Below, piece after piece: positions 1 to 7,272 of a stretch of 40,673 bases of DNA. How positions within the stretch are numbered: position 1 is the first letter of the stretch; every line of letters starts with the position of its first letter. Origin of the DNA: an uncultured Selenomonas sp. (GTDB lineage Bacteria > Bacillota > Negativicutes > Selenomonadales > Selenomonadaceae); contig USAK01000014.1 of NCBI GenBank assembly GCA_900552565.1, positions 1 through 40,673 of the forward strand, written 5' to 3'. The position numbers were made by a program, and so were the translations under genes. The notes beneath the pieces are model-generated. The model was not told where the DNA came from. It did no database searches and worked only from the letters and a program-made list of their open reading frames with translations.

Positions 1-29
1 AGTCCCTCACCTAAGAGGTGGAGGACTTC
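1..29 (-). terminator. Probable terminator hairpin at the end of the nucleoside transporter gene
   Basis: On the minus strand AGTCC-CACCT pairs imperfectly with AGGTG-GGACT around a CTT loop, overlapping the stop codon. The window edge cuts off any T-run, so the call is tentative. Confidence 0.35.
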
Positions 30-1015
30 TGGCGGATTAGGTTAAAAACTCCCCCTAGTTCTCTCTCATTCTGTTCTCTGTAGAAAAACACGGCATATAT
101 AGGCAAGCACCAAATGAAGAGGCCGGCAAAGGCTGCGGAAAGCAGTAAAACGAGAATACCGGAAAGCATCATATAGCCGACGTTTTTCGGAATCAGGTAA
201 ATGCGGTCCTCATCCATGAGGCCTTTGAAAGCACTGAGGATGACGCCAACGGAAGCAAAGTTGGCAAACGACGTTACGAAGACGGTCAGCACGGCCTGCA
301 TATGATGGCTGAACGTGTCCATGATAGGACCAGCCTGCCCCATGACGACGAATTCGTTCGTGACAATCTTCATGCCCATGTACTCAGCGAGCTGGAAAGC
401 TTCGCTGAAATCAAGGCCGAGCAGCCAGGCAAACGGGAACATCACAAAGCCAAGCATCTTTTCAAGCGAAACGGCCGGATTAATGAGTGCCAGCAGCTGG
501 TCAATGAGTGCGACAAGAGCGACAAAGGCAATGACCATTGCGACGATGATGAGAATCAAACGGCCCGAACTGATGATGGAGTTGCCGAGGAAAGAGAAGA
601 ACGGCTCCCTCTCGCGTTTATGGCCCGTGATTTTCGAGAGCAGCTTGCCCGACCAGCGGATGACAAACGGCATGACGCCAATGTACGACAGGATATCGAA
701 GAGTGGCACAATCATGAGGATTGGCAGCAGTGCGCCTGTAAAGAAGTTCATGCGTTCGACATGGACCCAGTCCGGAAACACAAAGGCGATACCGGTATAG
801 GAGACGCCGACAATCCACTGGAACCCCGCAGCCAAGAACAGGACGATATTGCGTCCGACAAAGAACGAGGTCAGGAACCATGCCAGGAACAGATTGAAAA
901 GCGCCAGCACGCCGACTGTTTTCCACGAGATCTCTTTGCGCTTCTTCGAGAACGCCGTGGCAATCCCGATGAACACCAAGAGACCGAGCAGATTGATGCC
1001 AAGAGACAGATACAC
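11..1015 (-). CDS. Concentrative nucleoside transporter (CNT/NupC family), internally deleted
   Basis: This is an integral membrane protein of the CNT family, which imports nucleosides with H+ or Na+. The N-terminal helices (around LGLLVFIGIATAFSKKRKEI), the gate-like region and the C-terminal half with TNEFVVMGQ and FANFASVG all match the family. Full-length members have about 400-420 residues. This one has about 334 because it runs from the cytoplasmic loop ending KITGHKRERE straight into FFSFLGNSII, so the block with re-entrant hairpin HP1 and its GQ(S/T)E motif is missing. I start at a GTG (1013-1015) because GGGAGGG lies 6 bases upstream; a TTG at 1030 would sit inside that ribosome binding site. 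The family is clear, but transport activity is doubtful. Confidence 0.75.
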   Translation of the reverse strand: MYLSLGINLLGLLVFIGIATAFSKKRKEISWKTVGVLALFNLFLAWFLTSFFVGRNIVLFLAAGFQWIVGVSYTGIAFVFPDWVHVERMNFFTGALLPILMIVPLFDILSYIGVMPFVIRWSGKLLSKITGHKREREPFFSFLGNSIISSGRLILIIVAMVIAFVALVALIDQLLALINPAVSLEKMLGFVMFPFAWLLGLDFSEAFQLAEYMGMKIVTNEFVVMGQAGPIMDTFSHHMQAVLTVFVTSFANFASVGVILSAFKGLMDEDRIYLIPKNVGYMMLSGILVLLLSAAFAGLFIWCLPIYAVFFYREQNERELGGVFNLIRQKSSTS

Positions 1016-1317
1016 AAAAATCCCTCCCAAATCATTTCTTACGCATAATCTGTATGCTTTACTATGGATGGTTCTTATTCTAACGAAGAACCGCGTTCAA
1101 AAACATGTCATGCGGCACTTTCGATCATTTTTTATGAATCAAAATTAGACTACCATTATGCCTGACTATCGCCTCTCTAATACCGCCCTCGATTTACTGT
1201 CATTTTTTGTGAAACAGTGAAAACTCACCGCTGTTCCCCCTGATTTTCATAAAAAGGGGCTATCATGAAACTAATTGACTATGCCGCTGAAATATGGGCG
1301 GGATACGAATAAAGTAA

Positions 1318-1346
1318 TTGCGCATCTATCAAGCTTTCCTTATAAT
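1318..1346 (+). promoter_or_regulatory. Sigma-70 type promoter of the LCP gene
   Basis: TTGCGC (1318-1323), a 17-base spacer and a perfect TATAAT (1341-1346) lie about 70 bases upstream of the LCP start. The rest of the 1016-1414 gap shows no other gene; it holds the divergent upstream regions of the two flanking genes. Confidence 0.6.
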
Positions 1347-1414
1347 AAAAATGTAAATACACTCTGCTACAATAGTAGGGATTCATGCATGATTTCAGAA
1401 AAGAAGGTATCATT

Positions 1415-2671
1415 TTGCAAACAACTCCGATTCCCCCGCGCCGTTCGCGACGCAAGCACCGAAAACTGCTTTGGGTGTTTTTGTTTCTCGCTTTCATCGC
1501 GGCAGCCGCAGCGGGGGCTCTCTTTGCGTCCAACAGCCTTCTCGACAAGTCGGCTGACGACGTCGTGGAGGATGGCCTGCTGACTGCGAAAGACAAGACG
1601 ACCATCATGATCATGGGCGTGGATGAACGCGATGACGATGTCGGGCGCAGTGACACCTTGATGATTGCCACGCTCGACCCGAAGAAGGACCAGGCTGCCC
1701 TGATGTCCATCCCGCGCGATACGCGCGTCAAGATCAAGGGGCATGGCTGGGACAAGATCAACGCGGCCTACGCCTACGGCAGTGCCAAGGGCGGTCCGGA
1801 AGCCGGCGAAAAGCTCACGCAGCGCACGGTTGAGGACTTCCTCGGCGTCAATATGGACCATTACGTCATCATTAACATTCAGGCCTTCCAGAAAATCATC
1901 GATGCCATCGGCGGCATTGATATCGACGTTGAGAAACGCATGTACTACGAAGACCCCTGGGACGATGACGGCGGCCTGCTCATTGACCTCCAGCCGGGAA
2001 TGCAGCATATGGACGGCAAGACCGCTGTCACCTACGTGCGCTATCGCGACGAAGAGGGCGACATCGGCCGCATCAAGCGCCAGCAGAAATTCATGAAGGC
2101 CTGCATGGACAAGATCACTTCGCCGGCCATCATCCCGAAGCTGCCGGGCGTCATCAAAGAGGTCATGTCGTCGGTCAAAACGGACCTGTCGTTCCGTCAG
2201 ATGCTCGAATTTGCCGGCACGCTCAAGGAAGCCCAGAAGAACGGCCTCAAGACCGAGATGGTCCCGGGCAAGCCGCTCTACATCGACGGTGTCAGCTACT
2301 GGATTCCGGACCTGCAGAAACTGCGCACGACCCTTGCCGATACGCTTGGCATCACGCTGAACGCCAGCGAAAAGGCCCAGCTTGAAAAGGCTCAGCACGA
2401 ATACGAATCCTCGATTCCTGCGAATGCCACGAGCAAGGCCCCGGCGGCCAAAGCCTCGTCCTCAAGCAGCAGCCAGAAGGGCACACAGCGGAGTTCATCG
2501 AGCAGCAGTTCATCATCAACGAGGAGCAGCCATACGTCAGGCAGCTCTTCTTCGGAGTCGCATTCGACCAGCAGCCAGACCTCGGGCAGCAGCTCAAAAT
2601 CCTCGTCTGCTTCGTCGAACACGGCACCGGCCGCACCGACGCATTCGGCCAACACCGGCAAGACACAATGA
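1415..2671 (+). CDS. LytR-CpsA-Psr (LCP) family cell-wall glycopolymer transferase
   Basis: LCP proteins are membrane-anchored phosphotransferases that attach secondary polymers to peptidoglycan outside the cytoplasmic membrane. Here a basic N-terminus (RRSRRKHRK) is followed by one membrane helix (about residues 18-40) and the LCP domain, recognisable by IMIMGVDERDDDVGRSDTL and MSIPRDTRVKIKG and by the conserved Arg/Asp positions that bind the pyrophosphate lipid. The last 80 or so residues are a low-complexity Ser/Thr/Ala tail, probably an extended wall-spanning segment. I start at a TTG because AAGAAGG lies 7 bases before it; an in-frame ATG at 1385 lacks a comparable site. It is a single gene with its own promoter and a strong terminator. 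The natural polymer cannot be read from the sequence. Confidence 0.85.
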   Translation: MQTTPIPPRRSRRKHRKLLWVFLFLAFIAAAAAGALFASNSLLDKSADDVVEDGLLTAKDKTTIMIMGVDERDDDVGRSDTLMIATLDPKKDQAALMSIPRDTRVKIKGHGWDKINAAYAYGSAKGGPEAGEKLTQRTVEDFLGVNMDHYVIINIQAFQKIIDAIGGIDIDVEKRMYYEDPWDDDGGLLIDLQPGMQHMDGKTAVTYVRYRDEEGDIGRIKRQQKFMKACMDKITSPAIIPKLPGVIKEVMSSVKTDLSFRQMLEFAGTLKEAQKNGLKTEMVPGKPLYIDGVSYWIPDLQKLRTTLADTLGITLNASEKAQLEKAQHEYESSIPANATSKAPAAKASSSSSSQKGTQRSSSSSSSSSTRSSHTSGSSSSESHSTSSQTSGSSSKSSSASSNTAPAAPTHSANTGKTQ

Positions 2672-2680
2672 TATCCATAT

Positions 2681-2731
2681 AAATAATATAAGCCTCCCTT
2701 CGGCATAAGGGAGGCTTATATTATTTATAAA
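2681..2731 (+). terminator. Strong terminator after the LCP gene
   Basis: AAATAATATAAGCCTCCCTT (2681-2700) and its exact reverse complement (2707-2726) flank a 6-base loop, giving a perfect 20-bp stem that ends in an AT-rich tract. Confidence 0.85.
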
Positions 2732-2891
2732 CTTTATATCATCATAAATATTTTATATTTGTATTTTGAGCATAAAATAATATAATAGTACTCAACACGA
2801 TTTTACAACCTTACAAGTTACGCTCATAAAGTTTCAAAAAAGTGTAACATTTATTACTAACATTCGCATTTATCTCACATACAGGGAAAAG

Positions 2892-2918
2892 CCAGTTCTG
2901 ATTTTCCCACAGAACTGG
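2892..2918 (+). promoter_or_regulatory. Hairpin or operator in the malic enzyme leader
   Basis: CCAGTTCTG (2892-2900) and CAGAACTGG (2910-2918) form a perfect 9-bp inverted repeat with a 9-base loop, about 10 bases before the AAGGAG ribosome binding region of the malic enzyme gene. No T-run follows, so it is not a simple terminator. It could be a protein-binding site or a stabilising 5' hairpin. Confidence 0.45.
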
Positions 2919-2952
2919 AAGCAAGGAGACAAGGAGAAAGGAAGTCTTATTC

Positions 2953-4197
2953 ATGAGTCAGTTAACCGAGCAGGCTTTGGCCTTACATAAAGAGAATCAC
3001 GGCAAAATCGAGATGCACAGCAAGGTACCTCTCGAAAAGGCAAAAGACCTGACACTGGCTTATTCCCCGGGCGTTGCCGCTCCCTGCCTTGAAATCAAGA
3101 AAGATTACAATAAGATTTACGATTACACGAACAAGGGCAATACGGTCGCTGTCGTGACGAACGGCAGTGCCGTCCTCGGCCTCGGCAACATCGGTGCCGG
3201 TGCCGGCCTGCCGGTCATGGAAGGCAAATCCATCCTGTTCAAGGGCTTTGCCGGTGTCGACTCCGTGCCAATCTGCCTCGATACGCAGAGCGTCGATGAG
3301 ATGGTCCGCGCCGTTGAGCTCATGGCCCCGACGTTTGGCGGCATCAACCTCGAAGACATCAAGGCACCGGAGTGCTTTGACGTCGAGAAACGCCTGCAGA
3401 AGCTCGACATCCCGGTATTCCACGATGACCAGCACGGCACGGCTATTGTCGTCGTCTCGGCCCTTATCAATGCGTTCAAGCTCACGGGCCGCAATTTCAA
3501 GGACTCCAAATTCGTCCTCAACGGCGCCGGTGCTGCCGGTCAGGCCATCACGCGCCTGATTTACAGCATGGGCGGCCGCAACATCATTCTCTGCGACCGC
3601 ATGGGTGCCATCTACACGGGCCGCAAGGAAGATATGAACCCGTACAAGGACGATATCGCCAAAATCACGAACCCGCAGCACGAAGAGGGCCAGCTCAAAG
3701 ATGTCATCAAAGACGCCGATGTCTTCATCGGTGTATCCGTAGCTGGTGCCGTCACGCAGGACATGGTCCGCTCGATGAAAAAGGACCCGATTGTCATGGG
3801 CATGGCCAACCCGACGCCGGAAATCATGCCGGATGAGGCAAAAGCCGCCGGTGCCCGCATCGTCTGCACGGGCCGCAGCGATTTTCCGAACCAGGTCAAC
3901 AACCTGCTGGCTTTCCCGGGCATCTTCCGCGGTGCACTCGACGTCCGCGCTACGAAAATCAACGAAGAAATGAAGATGGCTGCTGCTGAGGCCATTGCCA
4001 GCCTCGTCACGGGTGACGAGCTCAAGGAAGACCACGTCATCACGAGCCCATTCGACCCGCGTGTAGCGCCGCAGGTCGCCGCAGCCGTAGCCGTAGCCGC
4101 CATCAAGACGGGTGTTGCCCGCCGCACGGACCTCACGGGCGCAGATGTTGCCGAGCATACGCGCAAACTTCTCGCCGAGGAACACGCCAACAACTGA
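2953..4197 (+). CDS. Malic enzyme, NAD(P)-dependent, short bacterial type
   Basis: It oxidatively decarboxylates malate to pyruvate in the cytoplasm, with NAD+ or NADP+ as acceptor. The 414-residue length is that of the single-domain bacterial enzyme without the phosphotransacetylase extension. Family motifs are present: YSPGVAAPC near residue 37 with the catalytic Tyr, the active-site Lys in NLEDIKAPECF, the metal-binding FHDDQHGTA, and a Rossmann fold starting at LNGAGAAGQAI. A purine-rich AAGGAG tract precedes the ATG. The 280-bp upstream gap is AT-rich and holds the preceding terminator and a 9-bp inverted repeat. It is transcribed alone. Coenzyme preference cannot be read reliably. Confidence 0.92.
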   Translation: MSQLTEQALALHKENHGKIEMHSKVPLEKAKDLTLAYSPGVAAPCLEIKKDYNKIYDYTNKGNTVAVVTNGSAVLGLGNIGAGAGLPVMEGKSILFKGFAGVDSVPICLDTQSVDEMVRAVELMAPTFGGINLEDIKAPECFDVEKRLQKLDIPVFHDDQHGTAIVVVSALINAFKLTGRNFKDSKFVLNGAGAAGQAITRLIYSMGGRNIILCDRMGAIYTGRKEDMNPYKDDIAKITNPQHEEGQLKDVIKDADVFIGVSVAGAVTQDMVRSMKKDPIVMGMANPTPEIMPDEAKAAGARIVCTGRSDFPNQVNNLLAFPGIFRGALDVRATKINEEMKMAAAEAIASLVTGDELKEDHVITSPFDPRVAPQVAAAVAVAAIKTGVARRTDLTGADVAEHTRKLLAEEHANN

Positions 4198-4234
4198 GTG
4201 GCCGAAAGTCTCTGGATTGCCAACACTATATAAG

Positions 4235-4278
4235 AATCCCGCTGTTTCGTCTATAAACGAAGACAGCGGGATTTTTGT
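4235..4278 (+). terminator. Terminator of the malic enzyme gene
   Basis: AATCCCGCTGT pairs with ACAGCGGGATT (inner TTCGT/ACGAA, one bulged G), followed by TTTTTGTTTT. Confidence 0.85.
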
Positions 4279-4303
4279 TTTATCATTCTTTACTATCTTT
4301 TAG

Positions 4304-4314
4304 GGTATTATACC
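4304..4314. promoter_or_regulatory. Palindromic candidate operator of the stress operon
   Basis: GGTATTATACC is a perfect odd palindrome 16 bp upstream of the putative -35 box of the SRPBCC-HxlR-DJ-1 operon. By position it could bind the HxlR-type regulator encoded in the operon; this is inference only. Confidence 0.3.
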
Positions 4315-4330
4315 ACAATAAAGTGCATTC

Positions 4331-4359
4331 TTCACAAAAGGATTCTTTGCGGCTAAAAT
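4331..4359 (+). promoter_or_regulatory. Promoter of the SRPBCC-HxlR-DJ-1 operon
   Basis: TTCACA (4331-4336), a 17-base spacer and TAAAAT (4354-4359) lie about 87 bases before the first gene. Confidence 0.5.
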
Positions 4360-4445
4360 GAAATCATCAGCTGAAAGAGCCGCTACGGCAAGAAATTCAA
4401 GAATAGAAAAAAAGGATTTTATGAATCACGGAGGAATGTATTATT

Positions 4446-4964
4446 ATGTTAAATGAAATCAATTGGCCGCATGAGTATCTGCCGGGTCTGACGGACAACT
4501 TCGCTTCGAACGAAGTCATCGTCAAGGGCATCAATGCCAAAGAAGTTTTTGCAAACCTCATCGATACGAGCATCTGGCCGACGTATTACAGCAATGCCAG
4601 TGACATCGAATTCGACAACACGAAGGGCACGAAGCTTGCCGCCGATACGCGCTTCCGCTTCAAGACGTTCGGTTTCCCGATTGAAGCGGAAATCACGGAA
4701 TTTGAAGCACCGCATAACGGCCAGCCGGGCCGCCTTGCATGGCATGGCTGGGCCGAGGGCGACGCTGACCACCGTCTTGATGTCATCCACGCCTGGCTCA
4801 TCGAAGACCTCCCGGAGGGCCGCGTCCGCATTCTGACGCAGGAATCCCAGAAGGGCAAACCGGCTGCCGAGCTCCACAAGGACCCGAAAGACCCGATGAA
4901 CATCGGCCATCAGGAATGGGTCCGCGGCCTCGCTGCCACGGTACTGGCTGCCAAGGAAAACTAA
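4446..4964 (+). CDS. SRPBCC (START-like) fold protein
   Basis: A 172-residue cytoplasmic protein of the polyketide-cyclase/START-like superfamily. The order is typical: an N-terminal strand (NEVIVKGINAKEVFANLID) followed by the WPTYYSNA helix, then the strand-rich half with FRFKTFGFPIEAEITEF and LAWHGWAEG, and a C-terminal helix. Such proteins bind small hydrophobic ligands. A good site (CACGGAGGAAT) precedes the ATG. It is the first gene of a likely three-gene operon with an HxlR regulator and a secreted DJ-1/PfpI protein, which suggests a role in detoxifying or sensing reactive small molecules. The ligand is unknown. Confidence 0.7.
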   Translation: MLNEINWPHEYLPGLTDNFASNEVIVKGINAKEVFANLIDTSIWPTYYSNASDIEFDNTKGTKLAADTRFRFKTFGFPIEAEITEFEAPHNGQPGRLAWHGWAEGDADHRLDVIHAWLIEDLPEGRVRILTQESQKGKPAAELHKDPKDPMNIGHQEWVRGLAATVLAAKEN

Positions 4965-5009
4965 GCCTTTGCTGAATAGAAATGAAGAAATGGAAATGGG
5001 GTGAAAAAA

Positions 5010-5351
5010 TTGGCAAAAGACACGATGTTTCATTGTCCGGTAGAAGCAGCACTCAGCCTGATTTCGGGCAAATATAAATGCATCATCCTCTGGCATCTCA
5101 TGCAGCGGACGCACCGCTATGGTGAACTTCATCGCCTTATTCCCCAGGCAACGCCGAAAATGCTGACGCAGCAGCTGCGTGAGCTCGAGGCGGATGGTGT
5201 CATTCACCGTGAGGTGTATCCCGTCGTCCCCCCGCGCACGGAATACAGCCTGACGAAGCTTGGTCAGAGCCTTGCCCCCATTATCCGTTCCATGTGCGAA
5301 TGGGGCAAGGACAATATGGAAGACAGCATCCTGCCGCACGAAAATCCCTGA
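5010..5351 (+). CDS. HxlR-family winged-helix transcriptional regulator
   Basis: About 113 residues, the usual size of the HxlR/MarR-like family (HypR, YodB, HxlR). The family signature is clear: an N-terminal Cys in FHCPVEAALSLISGKYK, the recognition region FHRLIPQATPKMLTQQLREL (here beginning LHRLIPQ), and the wing EVYPVVPPRTEYSLTKLG. In YodB and HypR the equivalent N-terminal Cys senses quinones, diamide or hypochlorite by disulfide formation or alkylation. A second Cys lies in GKYKCIIL. I chose the TTG at 5010 because GGGGTGA lies 6 bases upstream; the GTG at 5001 is part of that site. It probably controls its own operon. Confidence 0.85.
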   Translation: MAKDTMFHCPVEAALSLISGKYKCIILWHLMQRTHRYGELHRLIPQATPKMLTQQLRELEADGVIHREVYPVVPPRTEYSLTKLGQSLAPIIRSMCEWGKDNMEDSILPHENP

Positions 5352-5404
5352 CACGATTTCTATAGATTGCAAATCCATACGTAAGTAAAAAGGAGGAAAT
5401 TTTT

Positions 5405-6253
5405 ATGTATCGTCTGTTTTTACTTTGCCTGGCAGCCCTCGTGGCCATGCCGCTTTTCAGCAGCCGTACTGAGGCTGCCGCAGCCAACAAAGGCAAGATC
5501 CTCGTTGTGGCTTCAAGTCAGGACAAAATGGAACTCGCCGACAAGAGCATCATGGACGTCGGCTTCTTCCTCAATGAATTCGCCGTACCGACAGAATATC
5601 TTGCCGAGCAGGGCTATCAGATTGTCCTTGCTACACCGAGCGGCCAGATGCCGGTCATGGATAAGAATTCCAATGATAAGAACTTCTTCAACGGCGATGA
5701 CGCCGCCCGCGCCAAAGCCGTAAAATTCGTCAACGGCCTTTCGGCCATTTCCCTGAAAGATGCCATCAACAGCGGCCTTGACCAGTACGATGCCGTCTTC
5801 GTCCCGGGCGGCCATGCTCCGATGACGGACCTCATGCAGGATAAGGACCTCGGCACAATCCTTCGTTACTTCCACGAGAAACAGAAGCCGACGGCCTTCA
5901 TCTGCCATGGTCCTGTCGCCATGCTCTCGGCCCTTCAGGACCCAGCTGCCTATCGTCAGGCCCTCGTCAGCCATGATGCCAAAGGTGCTATGGCAGCAGC
6001 CAAAGGCTGGATTTACAGCGGCTATGAGATGACGGTTCTCTCCGATGCAGAAGAGTGGCCGGGCGAAGTCGCCAAGGGCACGGAAATGCCGTTCCACGTT
6101 GAACAGGCCCTGCAAATTGCCGGCGGCAAGATGCGCGTCGATGGCATGTACGGCAGCCACGTCGTCCATGACCGCGAGCTCATCACGGGACAGAATCCGG
6201 CCTCAGACATCGCCCTTGCCAAAGAGCTTGACAAAGCCCTGCAGTCCAAATAA
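5405..6253 (+). CDS. Secreted DJ-1/PfpI (Hsp31-like) family protein
   Basis: 282 residues starting with a signal peptide (hydrophobic FLLCLAALVAMPLFSS, likely cut near AEAAA/ANKG). The type 1 glutamine-amidotransferase fold follows, with the nucleophile elbow FICHGPVAML (Cys167-His168), the acidic partner Glu58 in FFLNEFAVP, and the VFVPGGHAPMTDL loop. Hsp31-like members act as glutathione-independent glyoxalases or protein deglycases; this activity is inferred, not shown. A signal peptide is uncommon for the family and implies a periplasmic or envelope location. The AGGAGG site is close to the ATG. It follows the HxlR regulator by 53 bp, fitting an electrophile or thiol-stress operon. Confidence 0.85.
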   Translation: MYRLFLLCLAALVAMPLFSSRTEAAAANKGKILVVASSQDKMELADKSIMDVGFFLNEFAVPTEYLAEQGYQIVLATPSGQMPVMDKNSNDKNFFNGDDAARAKAVKFVNGLSAISLKDAINSGLDQYDAVFVPGGHAPMTDLMQDKDLGTILRYFHEKQKPTAFICHGPVAMLSALQDPAAYRQALVSHDAKGAMAAAKGWIYSGYEMTVLSDAEEWPGEVAKGTEMPFHVEQALQIAGGKMRVDGMYGSHVVHDRELITGQNPASDIALAKELDKALQSK

Positions 6254-6286
6254 AAAACGTTCTGCCTGACATTCTTAATTGATAGA

Positions 6287-6330
6287 AAAAGCCAGATGAC
6301 ATCGTCAAAAGATGCCATCTGGCTTTTCTT
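6287..6330 (+). terminator. Terminator of the DJ-1 operon
   Basis: AAAAGCCAGATG and CATCTGGCTTTT form a 12-bp stem, extended by CATC/GATG after one mismatch, followed by CTTTTC. Confidence 0.85.
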
Positions 6331-6402
6331 TTCCCGCTATCCGGTAGTATACTTGTACTAATATCACGAAAGAATCATCGAATTATAAAGAGGGGGATCT
6401 GC

Positions 6403-7050
6403 TTGTCTACGCCAAAACGCTATATCCTGCTGATTATCGCGGTCATGATTCAGTCGGCCGGCATTGCTCTTGTCGTCAAGAGTCTTCTCGGTACCTCGCC
6501 AATTTCGAGCGTGCCGTATGTACTGAGCCTCATTTCGCCGTTCACCTTTGGCCAGACGACATTTGCCGTCAATATGGTTTTTGTCGTCTTTGAGCTCCTG
6601 ATGCTCAAGCGCAATTTCCCCGCTGTTTTCTGGCTGCAGATTCCCGTGACGATTGTCTTTGGACTCTGCATCGACTTTTTCATGGCCCTGTTTACCATCG
6701 TACCTGAGGCCTATCCGCTCAAAATCGCCCTTTGCATTGTCGGCACGGCCCTGGTCGCCCTTGGCGTCGCCGGACAGGGCGTTGCTGATGTGCTCATGCT
6801 CGCCGGCGAAGGGGCCGTCTACACCTTTGCCCATAAATTCCACATCGACTTCGGCAAGGTCAAAGTCGGCAACGACGTCAGCCTCGTCATCATCGCTGCT
6901 ATCGTCTCGATGGCCAGCCTCGGCACCATCGAAGGCATCCGCGAAGGCACGCTGATTTCGGCCCTGCTTACCGGCGTCTTCGCCCGCTTCTTCCTGCGCC
7001 ACCTGAGCCGCGTCGACGAACACGGCCGCATATATCTTTCCCTGCACTAA
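6403..7050 (+). CDS. YitT/YczE/YyaS-like membrane protein (DUF6198-type)
   Basis: 215 residues with about five predicted membrane helices. It begins YILLIIAVMIQSAGIALVV and is followed by KSLLGTSPISSVPYVLS, a pattern typical of the YczE/YyaS/YitT membrane family of unknown function. A conserved-looking loop GQGVADVLMLAGEGAVYTFA lies in the second half. The TTG start is chosen because GAGGGGG lies 6-7 bases upstream. It stands alone, after the terminator of the stress operon and before a small RNA locus. No substrate can be proposed. Confidence 0.7.
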   Translation: MSTPKRYILLIIAVMIQSAGIALVVKSLLGTSPISSVPYVLSLISPFTFGQTTFAVNMVFVVFELLMLKRNFPAVFWLQIPVTIVFGLCIDFFMALFTIVPEAYPLKIALCIVGTALVALGVAGQGVADVLMLAGEGAVYTFAHKFHIDFGKVKVGNDVSLVIIAAIVSMASLGTIEGIREGTLISALLTGVFARFFLRHLSRVDEHGRIYLSLH

Positions 7051-7087
7051 ATACAGATTTTATAATTAGAAAGAATGTTTCGTTACC

Positions 7088-7116
7088 TTGTTGTTCTCTC
7101 AAAAAAATGATATAAT
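7088..7116 (+). promoter_or_regulatory. Promoter of the 7.1-kb small RNA
   Basis: TTGTTG (7088-7093), a 17-base spacer and a perfect TATAAT (7111-7116) precede a two-hairpin RNA rather than an ORF. Confidence 0.6.
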
Positions 7117-7121
7117 AAAGA

Positions 7122-7215
7122 TACAAAAAGAAGCCACCGATAGACGGTTGGCCTATTATAGTTGATTGGAATGACCGCTCAGTTTGCTAGGCCGAGGCGG
7201 TCATTTCTGTTTATT
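7122..7215 (+). ncRNA. Putative type I antitoxin-like small RNA (orphan)
   Basis: Downstream of a good promoter the sequence folds into a 5' hairpin (GCCACCG/CGGTTGGC, one bulge), a roughly 20-base linker rich in A and T, and a 3' hairpin AATGACCGC/GCGGTCATT followed by a weak T-rich tract. This layout resembles antisense antitoxins of the TxpA/holin-like peptide toxins. On the opposite strand a residual reading frame ends NKQK and TGA exactly at the 3' hairpin, as a toxin would, but no hydrophobic toxin precedes it. The toxin appears lost or replaced by the sucrose symporter terminator. The resemblance is from memory of the family and is not proven. Confidence 0.45.
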
Positions 7216-7221
7216 GGCATT

Positions 7222-7254
7222 AAAAGCCCTGTTCCAATTCAGAACAGGGCTTTT
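7222..7254 (-). terminator. Terminator of the sucrose operon
   Basis: AAAAGCCCTGTTC and GAACAGGGCTTTT form a perfect 13-bp stem with a 7-base loop, 18 bp past the symporter stop. Confidence 0.85.
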
Positions 7255-7272
7255 GCCATAGTAACAATTTTA

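Noticed and set aside
302..1048. Plus-strand ORFs across the nucleoside transporter gene
   Set aside because: They are antisense to a clear membrane protein, have no homology-like pattern and lack ribosome binding sites.
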